Positions 1-6,927 of a stretch of 8,438 nucleotides of DNA are shown here, piece by piece (the first letter of the stretch is position 1; each line of letters begins with the position of its first letter). The stretch is from Candidatus Micrarchaeota archaeon CG08_land_8_20_14_0_20_59_11 (GTDB lineage Archaea > Micrarchaeota > Micrarchaeia > Norongarragalinales > Norongarragalinaceae): the NCBI GenBank assembly GCA_002763345.1, contig PEXZ01000029.1, positions 1 through 8,438 of the forward strand, in the 5' to 3' direction. Under the pieces are notes generated by a model, which had not been told where the DNA came from, did no database searches, and saw nothing but the letters and a program-made list of their open reading frames with translations. The translations under genes were made by a program, and so were the position numbers.

Positions 1-3000
1 TACGGCGTCATGTAATCCGGCGGCTGCGTGAGCTGCTGGCTGCACGACTCCTTCAGACTTTTCAGCGGGTCCTTGCCGAGCTTCAGGCACGCCTGATAGA
101 CGACCGCCTGCGCTATGTAATCCGCGATTGCGTCGTCGAGCGCCTTCTCGAACACGTCGAGGGTGCCCTTCACTACGCTCTGCTTGTCGGCTTTCGGAAC
201 CGCCTCGTTCTCCTGCTGGAATATCATATTCAGGTCTTCCTGCATCGCCTTCTGCGCTTCCCCGTACTCCTGCGGGAAGCAGTAGTTGTTTCCGCTGCAC
301 GCGAGCGCCTCGCCAGTTGCATAGCCGCCCTCGCCGTTCTCGTTCTCCGTGTATTCGTCGAGCGCGTTTCCGGTTACGGTGAACCCCTGTCCTTCGCCAG
401 TGCTGGTTGCGTCAGTTTCCTCCGCCGCAGGCGGCTGCTCTTCGTCTCCGTTCTGAGGTTCCTCAAGCCCGCCGACGGTATTGCCTATGACGTCGCCCGG
501 CATCCCGACTCCGCCCACCATCGTGAATCGCTCTTTGCTGAACGTGAACGTCAAGCCGCCTTTCGTCGCGCCCTTGCGCCTGAGGATGAACGCCTTCGTT
601 CCCGCCTTGACGTTGAGATACGCCATCTCCGCGCTCTTGGGCTTTATGGAAACCGCGCCGGTGCCGATTCCGTCGACGAAATTCCCGCCCTTCACGTTCA
701 CGATTTCGAGCTCGAGTTCGGGGTTGTTGTTCACGAACATGAACGGCTCCAAAAGCTTGATGCTGCCCGTTCTTTCGCGCGAATACACATTGCCCTCCAT
801 CGGGATTATCATGAAAGCGTAACGCGCCGCATCCTCGCCGCCTTCCTCGGAAACGGGGAACGTCAGGGTGCGGGCGGCGGTTCCGAATATGCCCGAGCTC
901 TGCAGCGTGATGGATAGTTCGTCGACGAGCGGCTTGACGTGCAAGCCGTTGTCCCAGTAGTACGTCGCGCAGCCCTTCTCCTTCGGGTTGAACAGCACGA
1001 GGTAGTTCTTGTACTGGTTCGAGGCGACGCCCATGCTGGACAATCCCGCTTCGACGACGCCCTGCAGGTTCGCTATCAAGCCGTTAAGCGACAGGTCGTC
1101 GCGCTGGATGTCGATTATATTGAAGCATTTCTTGTTCTTCAAATCCTTCATCAGTATCGTCGTGTCGCTGCCGAACGTGTTCTGGACGGAGAACGCCCTT
1201 CCTCCTACGGGGAACAGCGCGTTGATGCTTATGGGGCACTCGCCAGAATCGGCGCATCCCATTCCCGTCCACCCGGTGCCCGGCACGAGCACGAACTGGT
1301 CCTCCATGCTGCCCGCGACGTAACGCGACGTAAGGCTCGGGTTGAAGAGCTGCTGCGCGTGATACTGCCCGAGCCGCCTGGCGAGCATGTTGCTGAAGTC
1401 GAACTTCGCGGGATTGCACTGGTCGCTGCGGAACGAGACGCAGGACGTGAATTTGTGCGTGTTCATGTCGTAGTTCGCGTAGCACGAGCCGTTGTTCTGG
1501 AGAACTGCGCAAGCGGTTTCGTTGCACAAGTCGCAGCGCTGCGCGGAGCACGTCGCGTTGGGCGACGGCGAGGGTGACGGCGAAGGCGACGGCTGGCCGC
1601 ATGAAAGGAACGCGTCCTTGCCCTCTGGCGTCTTTGCGTACTGCGGCGCGCAATAGCCGCCGCTCTTATTCAGCCCCAGGCATTGCTGCTCGTTGCATTC
1701 CTTGCACTCGGCTGAGGAGCATTTCTCGCTTCCCGCAGTCGCGTTCTTCTTGAGCGCGGGGCAGTCGACCTTTATCCAAGCAGTCTGCGAGTCAGTAGAA
1801 CCAGTGCTCTCAAGCGTCGCCGTGAAAACGAGATAGCATTGGTCGGAGCGTATCGGCGTCATGACTACCTGCGTGCTCTTTCCGCCAGGAATTACTATCG
1901 TGTAACTGTCGTCGCCTGCGGAGGTGACGCGCGAACCAGCGAGCGAGACGCAGGCGGTGCCGGAGAAAGCAGCCGAGACGTTGATGTCCGTCTTCAGCGC
2001 GTTTTCAATCGTGATTGCCTTGCCGTCGCATCCCAGCGAAAGCGCGGAAATGTCGGGCGAGTACGAGAGGAAGTCGGAAGCGGTCACGCGAACGGTGGCG
2101 GCCGCCTCCCTGTACCCCTGCTTCGTAGCGACGACGTCGAACGTTCCCGGCGAGACTGGCTGCAGGCGCTTGAACGCGTATTTTCCTTCCTTGCCCTTTC
2201 CTTCGGAGCCGTCACCCTGTATTGCGTAGTCCCCGTCCGCCTCCCCGCTGAACGGTTCGCCCTCCTTCTCCTCAATCGCAACCCTCGCATCCGTCACTGC
2301 CGAACCCGTGCTCGAGAATACAGTCGCGGTGAGGTCCGCCTTTTTCCCGGAATCCATCGTCGCGGGCTTCACCGCCACCACCATCGAACCCGTCCCTTCG
2401 ACGACGACGTAGCGCTCGTCCGTGAGCAGCACCCTGTCGGCGTCCATGAAATCGAAACGCATGCGCGCAAACTCGCTCGGCTCGATTGCGCGCGCGTCCG
2501 TCGCTACCGTTCCCTCGCCAGCCTCGTCGAGCGCCACGCTCGCGCTCCATTCCGCCGAGCCGTTCGCCTGCACAAACTCAAGTGCGCCGCTCAGCGAGCG
2601 CACGCGCACCGTCGGGCGCGCCACCTCTCCGAAAACGCGCACCTGCACGTTTGCGATGACCGCGTGCCCCAGTTCGACGCGCAGCCCGTTTCCGCCCGTC
2701 TCCTTCGTAGTGTTGAACGTGACAATCATGCACGCGCTTTCCGTGCATATGCTCCCGCCCTCGTTGACATCGTACTTCACGTCGGTAGTCTTCGCGCGGC
2801 AGCCCTCCTTTTTCGCGGTTGTTTCCGCGTAGCCGAGGTCCGCGTCCTCGGGCGCGCGGTACCACACGTCCTTCCTGCGCGCGAACGCCCTGTAATGGAA
2901 CGAAATCTTGTCCTTGCGCGTCGCGTTCCCGCTGACGAAAATCTTTGCCGCAATCGTCTTCACGCCGAACGAGGAGTATTCCTGCTGCACCCACTTGGCG

Positions 3001-5135
3001 CGCGAATCGCCGATATCCGCCGCTTCGTCCGCGCACCTCAACTCCGCGTCGTACGTCGAGCCCCACGTCACCTCGGCGTCGGCCGGCTTGTCGAAATATG
3101 AAATGTACGCCGCTTCGCCGTCGAGGTTCGTTTCATCGCCGATGCGCAGGTACCCGCCGCCCCTTTCAACGCCGCCCGGGATATTCACCGTGAGCAGCGC
3201 GCGGTAGTAGCGTCCGCGGTCGAGCGAGCCGACGGCTTCCGCGCCGTTCAGCGGCTCGATGCGGAAATCAACCACCTGCAGTTCCTTCGCCTGGGACGTC
3301 GGAAGCATGCGCAGTTCGGTATAGTAGTCGCCTTCGTTGTCAACTGAAATCTGCTCGCTCTCGTAGTCCGCGAATCCCCGCGCCGTCGCCTTGAGCACGA
3401 CGAGCCTGTCCGAGCGCACCTTCAGCGAACACGTGCTGTTCAGCGGATTGGTGCCGGTCGAGCACGTCGCGGTCGCGGTTGTCGCGCCCTCCTCGTACGC
3501 CTTCACCGTCGCGGTTACGAGATTTCCGGTAGTCATGTCGGTTGCGTTGACGATTATCCGGCCGTACGGGGCGGGCAGCGTGAGTTCAAGAGGCTCGCGC
3601 GCCTCGAGCGCGACCTTCACGATGTCGCTGTAGCCGTGCAGCGCGCCGGCAGTCGCGTACGCCTTAACCTCCTCGAGAGGCAGTCCCGCGAACGAAACGA
3701 ACCCGTCGTATCCGCTCTCCTGCATCGGCACGCCAAGGCAGAACCCGTCACTCGTGACGAGTTCGACGGAAGCGAGCTCGACGCGCTTTCCGTCCGCATC
3801 CAGCACGACGATGTCGAGCACGCCGTTGTTTCCCGCAACCAGCGCCTCCAGCGCGATTGTTCTGGAATCGCCCGCAGCCACGCTCTTCTCGACGTGCGGA
3901 AGATAGCCGTCCGCGTAAACCGTAAGATAGCCCGCCGCGCGCGAAGAAACCTCTAGTTCGCATTCGCCGTGGCCGTCCGTGTCGCACGCCGCCAGCTCCC
4001 GCAGGGGCGCGTCCGCCATCAGGAAGCGCACGTGCGCGTCCCCGACGGACTGCCCGCCATCGCCGGTTATTTTCACGTTGACGTTGCGCAGGTCGGAAGC
4101 GCTCTTCCTCTGCAGGCGGGGCCGGAACTCCACGTACGTTTCCGAGGCGATGCCCTGCACGTCCTGCGCGAGCGCGCCGTTGTATCCCGCGTACGCGTCC
4201 GAGGGCGGTTCGACGACCACGAAGACGCGCGTCCCCGCAACCGCAACCGAATCGAAGAAAACGGTTCCCTGCGAGTCCGTGACGCCTTCCGTGATTACGT
4301 TCGAAGAGTCCGCGTCGTGCACGATTACGGCCGCGCCTTCGAGTTGCGCGCCGGCGTCGTCCTCGACGCTGACGAGGATGCTTCCCTTTGCGGGTTTGTT
4401 CCCGCCCTCGTCCTTCGGCTTAGAGTTCTCGGGCGACAGCGTGAGGACGCACTGCTTCTGCGTTGCGAAGCACGTCACGCGCTCAGAGACGAAACCGTCG
4501 CGCGAGACGCGTATGTTGAATACGTCGGAAACGCTGGCGAACTCTATGAGCGCGCTTCCGGTCGCGTCCGTTCTGAGCTCCTTAACCTCGCCGCTCTTCG
4601 GGTCCGCGTAGGCGACGGACGCAGCTTCTAGAGGCTGCCCGTCCGCGTTCGTAACCGAGAGCGAAATCCTGTTCGCGCCCTCCTCCGTAGCCGGTTCGAG
4701 CAGGGCGGTTATGCTCTGCGTCTCGGACATCAGCACCTCGTTGCTGTAATTCGCGTATCCTTTCTGCCGTATGCTCACGAGCGCCTTTTTTCCGAGAGGC
4801 AGTCCCGTGAATTTCGCGATTCCCTTCTTGTCCGTAGTGAGTTCGAAGGACTTGTCGTCGACGATTAGTTTCACCGTAGCGCCGGCAAGCGGTTCGTCGT
4901 TCGCTAACACCGCGACGGTAAGCGACGTCTTCGGCGACGCGACGTCCTGCAACACGAAGAACGCGCCCGCTCCGAGCAGCGCGATTAGAAGCACGAACAC
5001 CGGAAGCGAAGGCACGCCCTTGTCCTCTATCGGGGAAACGAACCAGTCCACCGCGGGCACGCCGTGCGCCTGCAGCCATTCCATCAGCGCGTAATAGCGC
5101 TCTTCGATAGAGACGTAGAAATCCTTCAATGCCAT
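1..5135 (-). CDS. Giant membrane-anchored surface protein with tandem carboxypeptidase-regulatory-like domains (C-terminus beyond window)
   Basis: I translated this frame by hand from the ATG at 5135: 1711 sense codons and no stop before the window edge, so the 3' end is missing. Residues 1-43 are a polar, probably cytoplasmic segment (MALKDFYVSIEERYYALMEW...). Residues 44-62 (LPVFVLLIALLGAGAFFVL) form one membrane helix, probably with the bulk of the protein outside. Residues 70-614 hold about six tandem beta domains with the CarboxypepD_reg pattern (PLAGATV...TTDKKGIAKFTGLP...GY). Another such domain lies near 916-1018 and a Cys-containing Ig-like part near 1021-1135. Two Cys-rich modules (1139-1162, 1196-1218) flank a Pro-Ser linker. 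Residues 1242-1554 are unrecognised, 1557-1612 form an acidic linker, and 1626-1711 look helical with Cys1683 and Cys1698. The start is supported by a TATA box 26 bases upstream, giving a leaderless mRNA. A structural, adhesive or S-layer-associated role is inferred; no catalytic motif was seen. Confidence 0.9.
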   Translation of the reverse strand, partial: MALKDFYVSIEERYYALMEWLQAHGVPAVDWFVSPIEDKGVPSLPVFVLLIALLGAGAFFVLQDVASPKTSLTVAVLANDEPLAGATVKLIVDDKSFELTTDKKGIAKFTGLPLGKKALVSIRQKGYANYSNEVLMSETQSITALLEPATEEGANRISLSVTNADGQPLEAASVAYADPKSGEVKELRTDATGSALIEFASVSDVFNIRVSRDGFVSERVTCFATQKQCVLTLSPENSKPKDEGGNKPAKGSILVSVEDDAGAQLEGAAVIVHDADSSNVITEGVTDSQGTVFFDSVAVAGTRVFVVVEPPSDAYAGYNGALAQDVQGIASETYVEFRPRLQRKSASDLRNVNVKITGDGGQSVGDAHVRFLMADAPLRELAACDTDGHGECELEVSSRAAGYLTVYADGYLPHVEKSVAAGDSRTIALEALVAGNNGVLDIVVLDADGKRVELASVELVTSDGFCLGVPMQESGYDGFVSFAGLPLEEVKAYATAGALHGYSDIVKVALEAREPLELTLPAPYGRIIVNATDMTTGNLVTATVKAYEEGATTATATCSTGTNPLNSTCSLKVRSDRLVVLKATARGFADYESEQISVDNEGDYYTELRMLPTSQAKELQVVDFRIEPLNGAEAVGSLDRGRYYRALLTVNIPGGVERGGGYLRIGDETNLDGEAAYISYFDKPADAEVTWGSTYDAELRCADEAADIGDSRAKWVQQEYSSFGVKTIAAKIFVSGNATRKDKISFHYRAFARRKDVWYRAPEDADLGYAETTAKKEGCRAKTTDVKYDVNEGGSICTESACMIVTFNTTKETGGNGLRVELGHAVIANVQVRVFGEVARPTVRVRSLSGALEFVQANGSAEWSASVALDEAGEGTVATDARAIEPSEFARMRFDFMDADRVLLTDERYVVVEGTGSMVVAVKPATMDSGKKADLTATVFSSTGSAVTDARVAIEEKEGEPFSGEADGDYAIQGDGSEGKGKEGKYAFKRLQPVSPGTFDVVATKQGYREAAATVRVTASDFLSYSPDISALSLGCDGKAITIENALKTDINVSAAFSGTACVSLAGSRVTSAGDDSYTIVIPGGKSTQVVMTPIRSDQCYLVFTATLESTGSTDSQTAWIKVDCPALKKNATAGSEKCSSAECKECNEQQCLGLNKSGGYCAPQYAKTPEGKDAFLSCGQPSPSPSPSPSPNATCSAQRCDLCNETACAVLQNNGSCYANYDMNTHKFTSCVSFRSDQCNPAKFDFSNMLARRLGQYHAQQLFNPSLTSRYVAGSMEDQFVLVPGTGWTGMGCADSGECPISINALFPVGGRAFSVQNTFGSDTTILMKDLKNKKCFNIIDIQRDDLSLNGLIANLQGVVEAGLSSMGVASNQYKNYLVLFNPKEKGCATYYWDNGLHVKPLVDELSITLQSSGIFGTAARTLTFPVSEEGGEDAARYAFMIIPMEGNVYSRERTGSIKLLEPFMFVNNNPELELEIVNVKGGNFVDGIGTGAVSIKPKSAEMAYLNVKAGTKAFILRRKGATKGGLTFTFSKERFTMVGGVGMPGDVIGNTVGGLEEPQNGDEEQPPAAEETDATSTGEGQGFTVTGNALDEYTENENGEGGYATGEALACSGNNYCFPQEYGEAQKAMQEDLNMIFQQENEAVPKADKQSVVKGTLDVFEKALDDAIADYIAQAVVYQACLKLGKDPLKSLKESCSQQLTQPPDYMTP
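300..467 (-). other. Acidic low-complexity linker in the giant protein
   Basis: Residues 1557-1612 are rich in Glu, Asp, Gly, Thr and Asn (for example EEPQNGDEEQPPAAEETD and YTENENGEGG) and poor in hydrophobic residues. They separate the unrecognised region 1242-1554 from the helical tail after residue 1626. A disordered spacer is the simplest reading. Confidence 0.7.
1482..1550 (-). repeat. Cys-rich module, copy 2, in the giant protein
   Basis: Residues 1196-1218 carry C-x4-C-x2-C-N-E-x2-C-x8-C (CSAQRCDLCNETAC, then a Cys eight residues on). Copy 1 has the same spacing except for one residue in the last gap, and shares the Asn-Glu after the third Cys. Two further Cys (1232, 1240) follow. 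The pair is best read as an internal duplication. Confidence 0.8.
1560..1592 (-). repeat. Pro-Ser dipeptide linker
   Basis: Residues 1182-1192 of the giant protein are PSPSPSPSPSP, joining the two Cys-rich modules. The serine and proline codons differ in their third bases (TCG/TCA, CCG/CCT/CCC), so the repeat is kept at protein level and is not a fresh DNA slippage tract. Such linkers are typically extended spacers and possible glycosylation sites in extracellular proteins. Confidence 0.85.
1650..1721 (-). repeat. Cys-rich module, copy 1, in the giant protein
   Basis: Residues 1139-1162 carry C-x4-C-x2-C-N-E-x2-C-x9-C (CSSAECKECNEQQC, then a Cys nine residues on). Copy 2 lies at 1482-1550. 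The spacing suggests a small disulfide-bonded or metal-binding module; disulfides are more likely because the predicted location is outside the cell. A further Cys (1179) sits just before the Pro-Ser linker. Confidence 0.8.
3294..4928 (-). repeat. Six tandem carboxypeptidase-regulatory-like beta domains (protein-level repeat)
   Basis: Residues 70-614 of the giant protein divide into six divergent units of about 80-95 residues, beginning near residues 70, 155, 252, 349, 437 and 524. Each begins with a beta strand, then a D/N-G-x-P-L-x-G/A-A-x-V turn, a T-D-x-x-G-x-A/V-x-F hairpin, and often a G-Y/F strand near the end. Examples are NDEPLAGATV, ADGQPLEAASV and DAGAQLEGAAV. FTGLPL in unit 1 and FAGLPL in unit 5 are close matches. 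The repeat is not visible as DNA identity, so the duplications are old. Boundaries are approximate, and unit 6 is the least typical. Confidence 0.75.
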
Positions 5136-5143
5136 AATAAAAA
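5136..5143 (+). promoter_or_regulatory. Candidate TATA box for the metallophosphoesterase gene
   Basis: The plus strand reads AATAAAAA here, immediately in front of the giant gene's start codon. Its centre is 27-28 bases upstream of an in-frame GTG at 5167 but only about 15 upstream of the ATG at 5155. If this is the promoter, a leaderless message would start at or near the GTG and would not contain the ATG. It is the only A/T-rich element seen in the 19-base gap. Confidence 0.45.
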
Positions 5144-5154
5144 CTTGCTCGCGT

Positions 5155-5880
5155 ATGTATAAAAACGTGCTGAAAATCGCCTTCGGTGAAGCCGCGGCTG
5201 CGCTCGGAAAAATCCTGCTCGTAGCAGACCTGCATTTGGGAATAGAATTGGAACTCCGCGAAAAAGGGATTAATGCCCGGCAGCAGTGGCAGTCGTGCGC
5301 GCGACGCATCAACATCCTTCTCAAACGCATGCGCTGTTCCCGCCTTATTATTCTCGGCGACGCCAAGCACGACGTTTACGGTTGCGACATCGAGGAGCGC
5401 ACGATGTTCCGCCGCTTCCTCGACGCCCTCGACACGAAGGACGTCGCCATCGTCAAAGGCAACCACGATTCGCACCTGGAGGGAACCGCGCCCATTATTC
5501 CCGCAACAGGCATCCGCCTTGACGACGCGGGCGTTTCCTACGGTTTGTTTCACGGGCACGCGTGGCCATCCAAGGACGTCCTCGCCACCGACATCCTACT
5601 CACGGGGCACCAGCATCCCCTCTACGAATTCAAGGACAAGGCGGGACGGTGGAGCGAGAAATGCTGGATATCAGCTGAGACGAAAGCCAACAAGAAATTC
5701 GGAGTAATGGGACGCCGCCGTGTCATTATTTTCCCCGCATTCGGCATTCTCAGCGGCGGCATCAGGTTGAACACGGAGCGCGGCATCGGGCCGTTCTTCG
5801 AGAACAAGCTCCTGCGCAAGGCGACGGCTTTCTCGCTGGAGGGAGCGCCCCTCGGCGCGCTTCCTAGCCCGCGCAGCTAG
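5155..5880 (+). CDS. Archaeal metallophosphoesterase, COG1407/PdeM-like
   Basis: A calcineurin-like phosphoesterase of 241 residues from the ATG, the usual size for this family. Metal-site motifs are in order: DLHLG (Asp25, His27), GDAKHD (Asp69), GNHD (Asn103, His104), HGH (133-135) and GHQH (152-154). The tail has IIFPAFGILSGG, typical of COG1407 proteins. The family is predicted to use two metals to cleave phosphodiesters; its bacterial relative PdeM is associated with DNA repair ligase clusters, and archaeal members are often near Lhr-type helicases, but no such partner is visible here. The substrate is unknown. The protein appears cytoplasmic. GTG at 5167 is an alternative start, four residues shorter and better placed relative to the TATA-like box at 5136-5143. 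The 3' end overlaps the converging membrane protein gene by 17 bases. Confidence 0.9.
   Translation: MYKNVLKIAFGEAAAALGKILLVADLHLGIELELREKGINARQQWQSCARRINILLKRMRCSRLIILGDAKHDVYGCDIEERTMFRRFLDALDTKDVAIVKGNHDSHLEGTAPIIPATGIRLDDAGVSYGLFHGHAWPSKDVLATDILLTGHQHPLYEFKDKAGRWSEKCWISAETKANKKFGVMGRRRVIIFPAFGILSGGIRLNTERGIGPFFENKLLRKATAFSLEGAPLGALPSPRS
5158..5165 (-). promoter_or_regulatory. TATA box for the giant surface protein gene
   Basis: On the minus strand the bases read TTTTTATA. The centre is 26-27 bases upstream of the A of the ATG at 5135, the archaeal TATA position if the transcript starts at the start codon. No Shine-Dalgarno sequence precedes the ATG, which fits a leaderless mRNA. The box lies inside codons 2-4 of the divergent phosphoesterase frame as counted from its ATG at 5155. 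No clear BRE was recognised. Confidence 0.65.
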
Positions 5881-6790
5881 GCGACAGGACGATGGTTTCG
5901 TTGGCTTCCCTGACAGTAACCAGCGCCGCCACGAAGCCCTCCTTCGCGACAATCAGCTTTTTGGTTTCTGGCCAGTAGCCGCTATCCTCCTCCGCTATCT
6001 CTATGGGTATCGCGGCGATTCCGTTTTCGTCCGTGAATATTTCAGCCTCGCCACGCTTCTCGACGTTGAAGACGCGCGCGCCCTCAAGCGGCTCGCCGTT
6101 GTAGTCGTAGACTGCCAGCTCCGCAAAACCGCTGCCGGTTTTTTCAAGACGGAGCGTCTTGGAGGTCACGTCCCCGTACACCTGCGGCATCCCGTATCCG
6201 CTCCCGAACGAGTATTCATTGCTTTTTACGGACACGGAGAATTGGTTGGCGGGTATGTTCCTGAACACGACGTTGCCGTCCGCGTCGGTTACGCCTTTGA
6301 ACGCCTGATTGCATTCCTCGTATTGGGGAGAGCAGCTTGTCTGCTCTATCATCACGTCCATGCTAGCCAGCGGCTTTTCGTCCGTGTCGACGAACCGCAG
6401 CGTCAGGTCCTTGGTTCCCCCGTATCCGCCAAATTCGCCGCGCGGCGCTTCCCGCAGGTACGCCCCAATCGCGGCAAGCAGCGCAACCAGCAGCACCGCG
6501 CCGAGAATCCCCTTCCAGCCGAATCTCCTCAGGATGTGCGGGGTCGCGCTCTCGCCCCGTTTCAGTTCCAGCGCCTCATTGAGCAGGTATTTGCCGAATA
6601 TGAGCGCGGTGACGCCGAGCGCAACCGGGAACAGCATTCCCGCGAAAATCTTCAGCGCGAGGGTTCCGGCGTAGTCGTATGGACCGATGCTCATATAGAC
6701 TAGGAACGCCACGCCGAGGCACGCTATCCCGAATATGAATGAGGCAACAGAACCGCTCAGGCGCACAACCTGTCTCATCTCCATCGGCAT
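5864..6790 (-). CDS. Three-helix membrane protein with two carboxypeptidase-regulatory-like domains
   Basis: A 308-residue protein from the ATG at 6790. Three hydrophobic helices lie near residues 13-35, 43-66 and 94-112. The Arg/Lys-rich loop between helices 2 and 3 (KRGE...RRFGWK) and the N-terminal arginines suggest both are inside, placing the rest outside. Residues 128-215 (DEKPLASMDV, TDADGNVVFRNIP) and 219-305 (YNGEPLEGARV, TDENGIAAIP) are two beta domains like those of the giant protein; Cys153 and Cys160 may pair. The frame is open back to 6913, and ATGs also occur at 6802, 6784 and 6778; 6790 was chosen because the TATA box at 6814-6822 lies about 27 bases upstream of it. Function is unknown: an envelope protein, possibly sensing or structural. 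No enzyme motif was seen. Confidence 0.85.
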   Translation of the reverse strand: MPMEMRQVVRLSGSVASFIFGIACLGVAFLVYMSIGPYDYAGTLALKIFAGMLFPVALGVTALIFGKYLLNEALELKRGESATPHILRRFGWKGILGAVLLVALLAAIGAYLREAPRGEFGGYGGTKDLTLRFVDTDEKPLASMDVMIEQTSCSPQYEECNQAFKGVTDADGNVVFRNIPANQFSVSVKSNEYSFGSGYGMPQVYGDVTSKTLRLEKTGSGFAELAVYDYNGEPLEGARVFNVEKRGEAEIFTDENGIAAIPIEIAEEDSGYWPETKKLIVAKEGFVAALVTVREANETIVLSPSCAG

Positions 6791-6813
6791 CACCGGATGC
6801 ATTACGCTTCCGC

Positions 6814-6822
6814 TATTTAAAA
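6814..6822 (-). promoter_or_regulatory. TATA box for the three-helix membrane protein gene
   Basis: On the minus strand the bases read TTTTAAATA. The centre is 27-28 bases upstream of the ATG at 6790, the spacing for a leaderless archaeal transcript, and this decides between four possible in-frame ATGs. No Shine-Dalgarno sequence was seen before that ATG. Confidence 0.65.
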
Positions 6823-6835
6823 CGCAATCAAAAAC

Positions 6836-6843
6836 CTTTAAAT
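6836..6843 (+). promoter_or_regulatory. TATA box for the eS26-like gene
   Basis: The plus strand reads CTTTAAAT, preceded by a purine-rich BRE-like AAAAAC. Transcription would be expected to begin near 6866, leaving a leader of about 60 bases before the ATG at 6928. It lies back to back with the divergent TATA box at 6814-6822, about 13 bases away. Confidence 0.55.
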
Positions 6844-6880
6844 CCCGATGGCTGCAATATACGTTCCGAATGCTTGATAT

Positions 6881-6905
6881 GCTGCATTCCGCAGGGGAAT
6901 GCAGC
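6881..6905 (+). promoter_or_regulatory. Perfect 10-bp hairpin in the predicted eS26 leader
   Basis: GCTGCATTCC (6881-6890) is exactly complementary to GGAATGCAGC (6896-6905), with a five-base loop GCAGG. A U-G pair could extend it by one. It falls between the predicted transcript start near 6866 and the ribosome binding site at 6917-6922, in non-coding DNA. No T-tract follows, so it is not a simple terminator. A regulatory leader element is one explanation; chance is the alternative. Confidence 0.5.
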
Positions 6906-6916
6906 GGGCGCACGCT

Positions 6917-6922
6917 GGGGTG
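6917..6922 (+). promoter_or_regulatory. Ribosome binding site of the eS26-like gene
   Basis: GGGGTG ends five bases before the ATG at 6928 and matches the GGTG core of the archaeal Shine-Dalgarno sequence. A second purine run (AAAGGAG, 6939-6945) precedes the in-frame ATG at 6949, but its three-base spacing is short, so 6928 is preferred. Confidence 0.55.
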
Positions 6923-6927
6923 TTACG

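Noticed and set aside
1560..1592. Simple-sequence DNA repeat (slippage tract)
   Set aside because: The codons vary at third positions, so the Pro-Ser repeat is maintained at protein level.
1839..3101. A 420-codon plus-strand open frame opposite the giant gene, with others at 939-1577 and 3969-4631
   Set aside because: The translations are Arg/Val/Ala/His-rich with no domain pattern, and mirror the GC-rich third positions of the minus-strand gene, which has a coherent domain structure, a promoter and a single unbroken frame.
4582..5559. A 325-codon minus-strand open frame
   Set aside because: It runs antisense through the phosphoesterase motifs and then out of frame through the giant gene; composition is Arg/Gly-rich with no recognisable motif.
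6791..6913. N-terminal extension of the three-helix membrane protein to 6913
   Set aside because: The added residues are not helix- or signal-like and the region contains the promoters; the ATG at 6790 has the right distance from its TATA box.
6739..6927. N-terminal extension of the eS26-like frame
   Set aside because: It would cross the divergent gene's start, both TATA boxes and the hairpin; the family core begins just after the ATG at 6928, which has a Shine-Dalgarno site.
6841..6927. Possible tRNA or small RNA gene in the divergent gap (a GTTCCGAAT stretch resembling a T-loop)
   Set aside because: No acceptor stem, D-arm or anticodon arm can be formed around it; only the single hairpin at 6881-6905 is supported.
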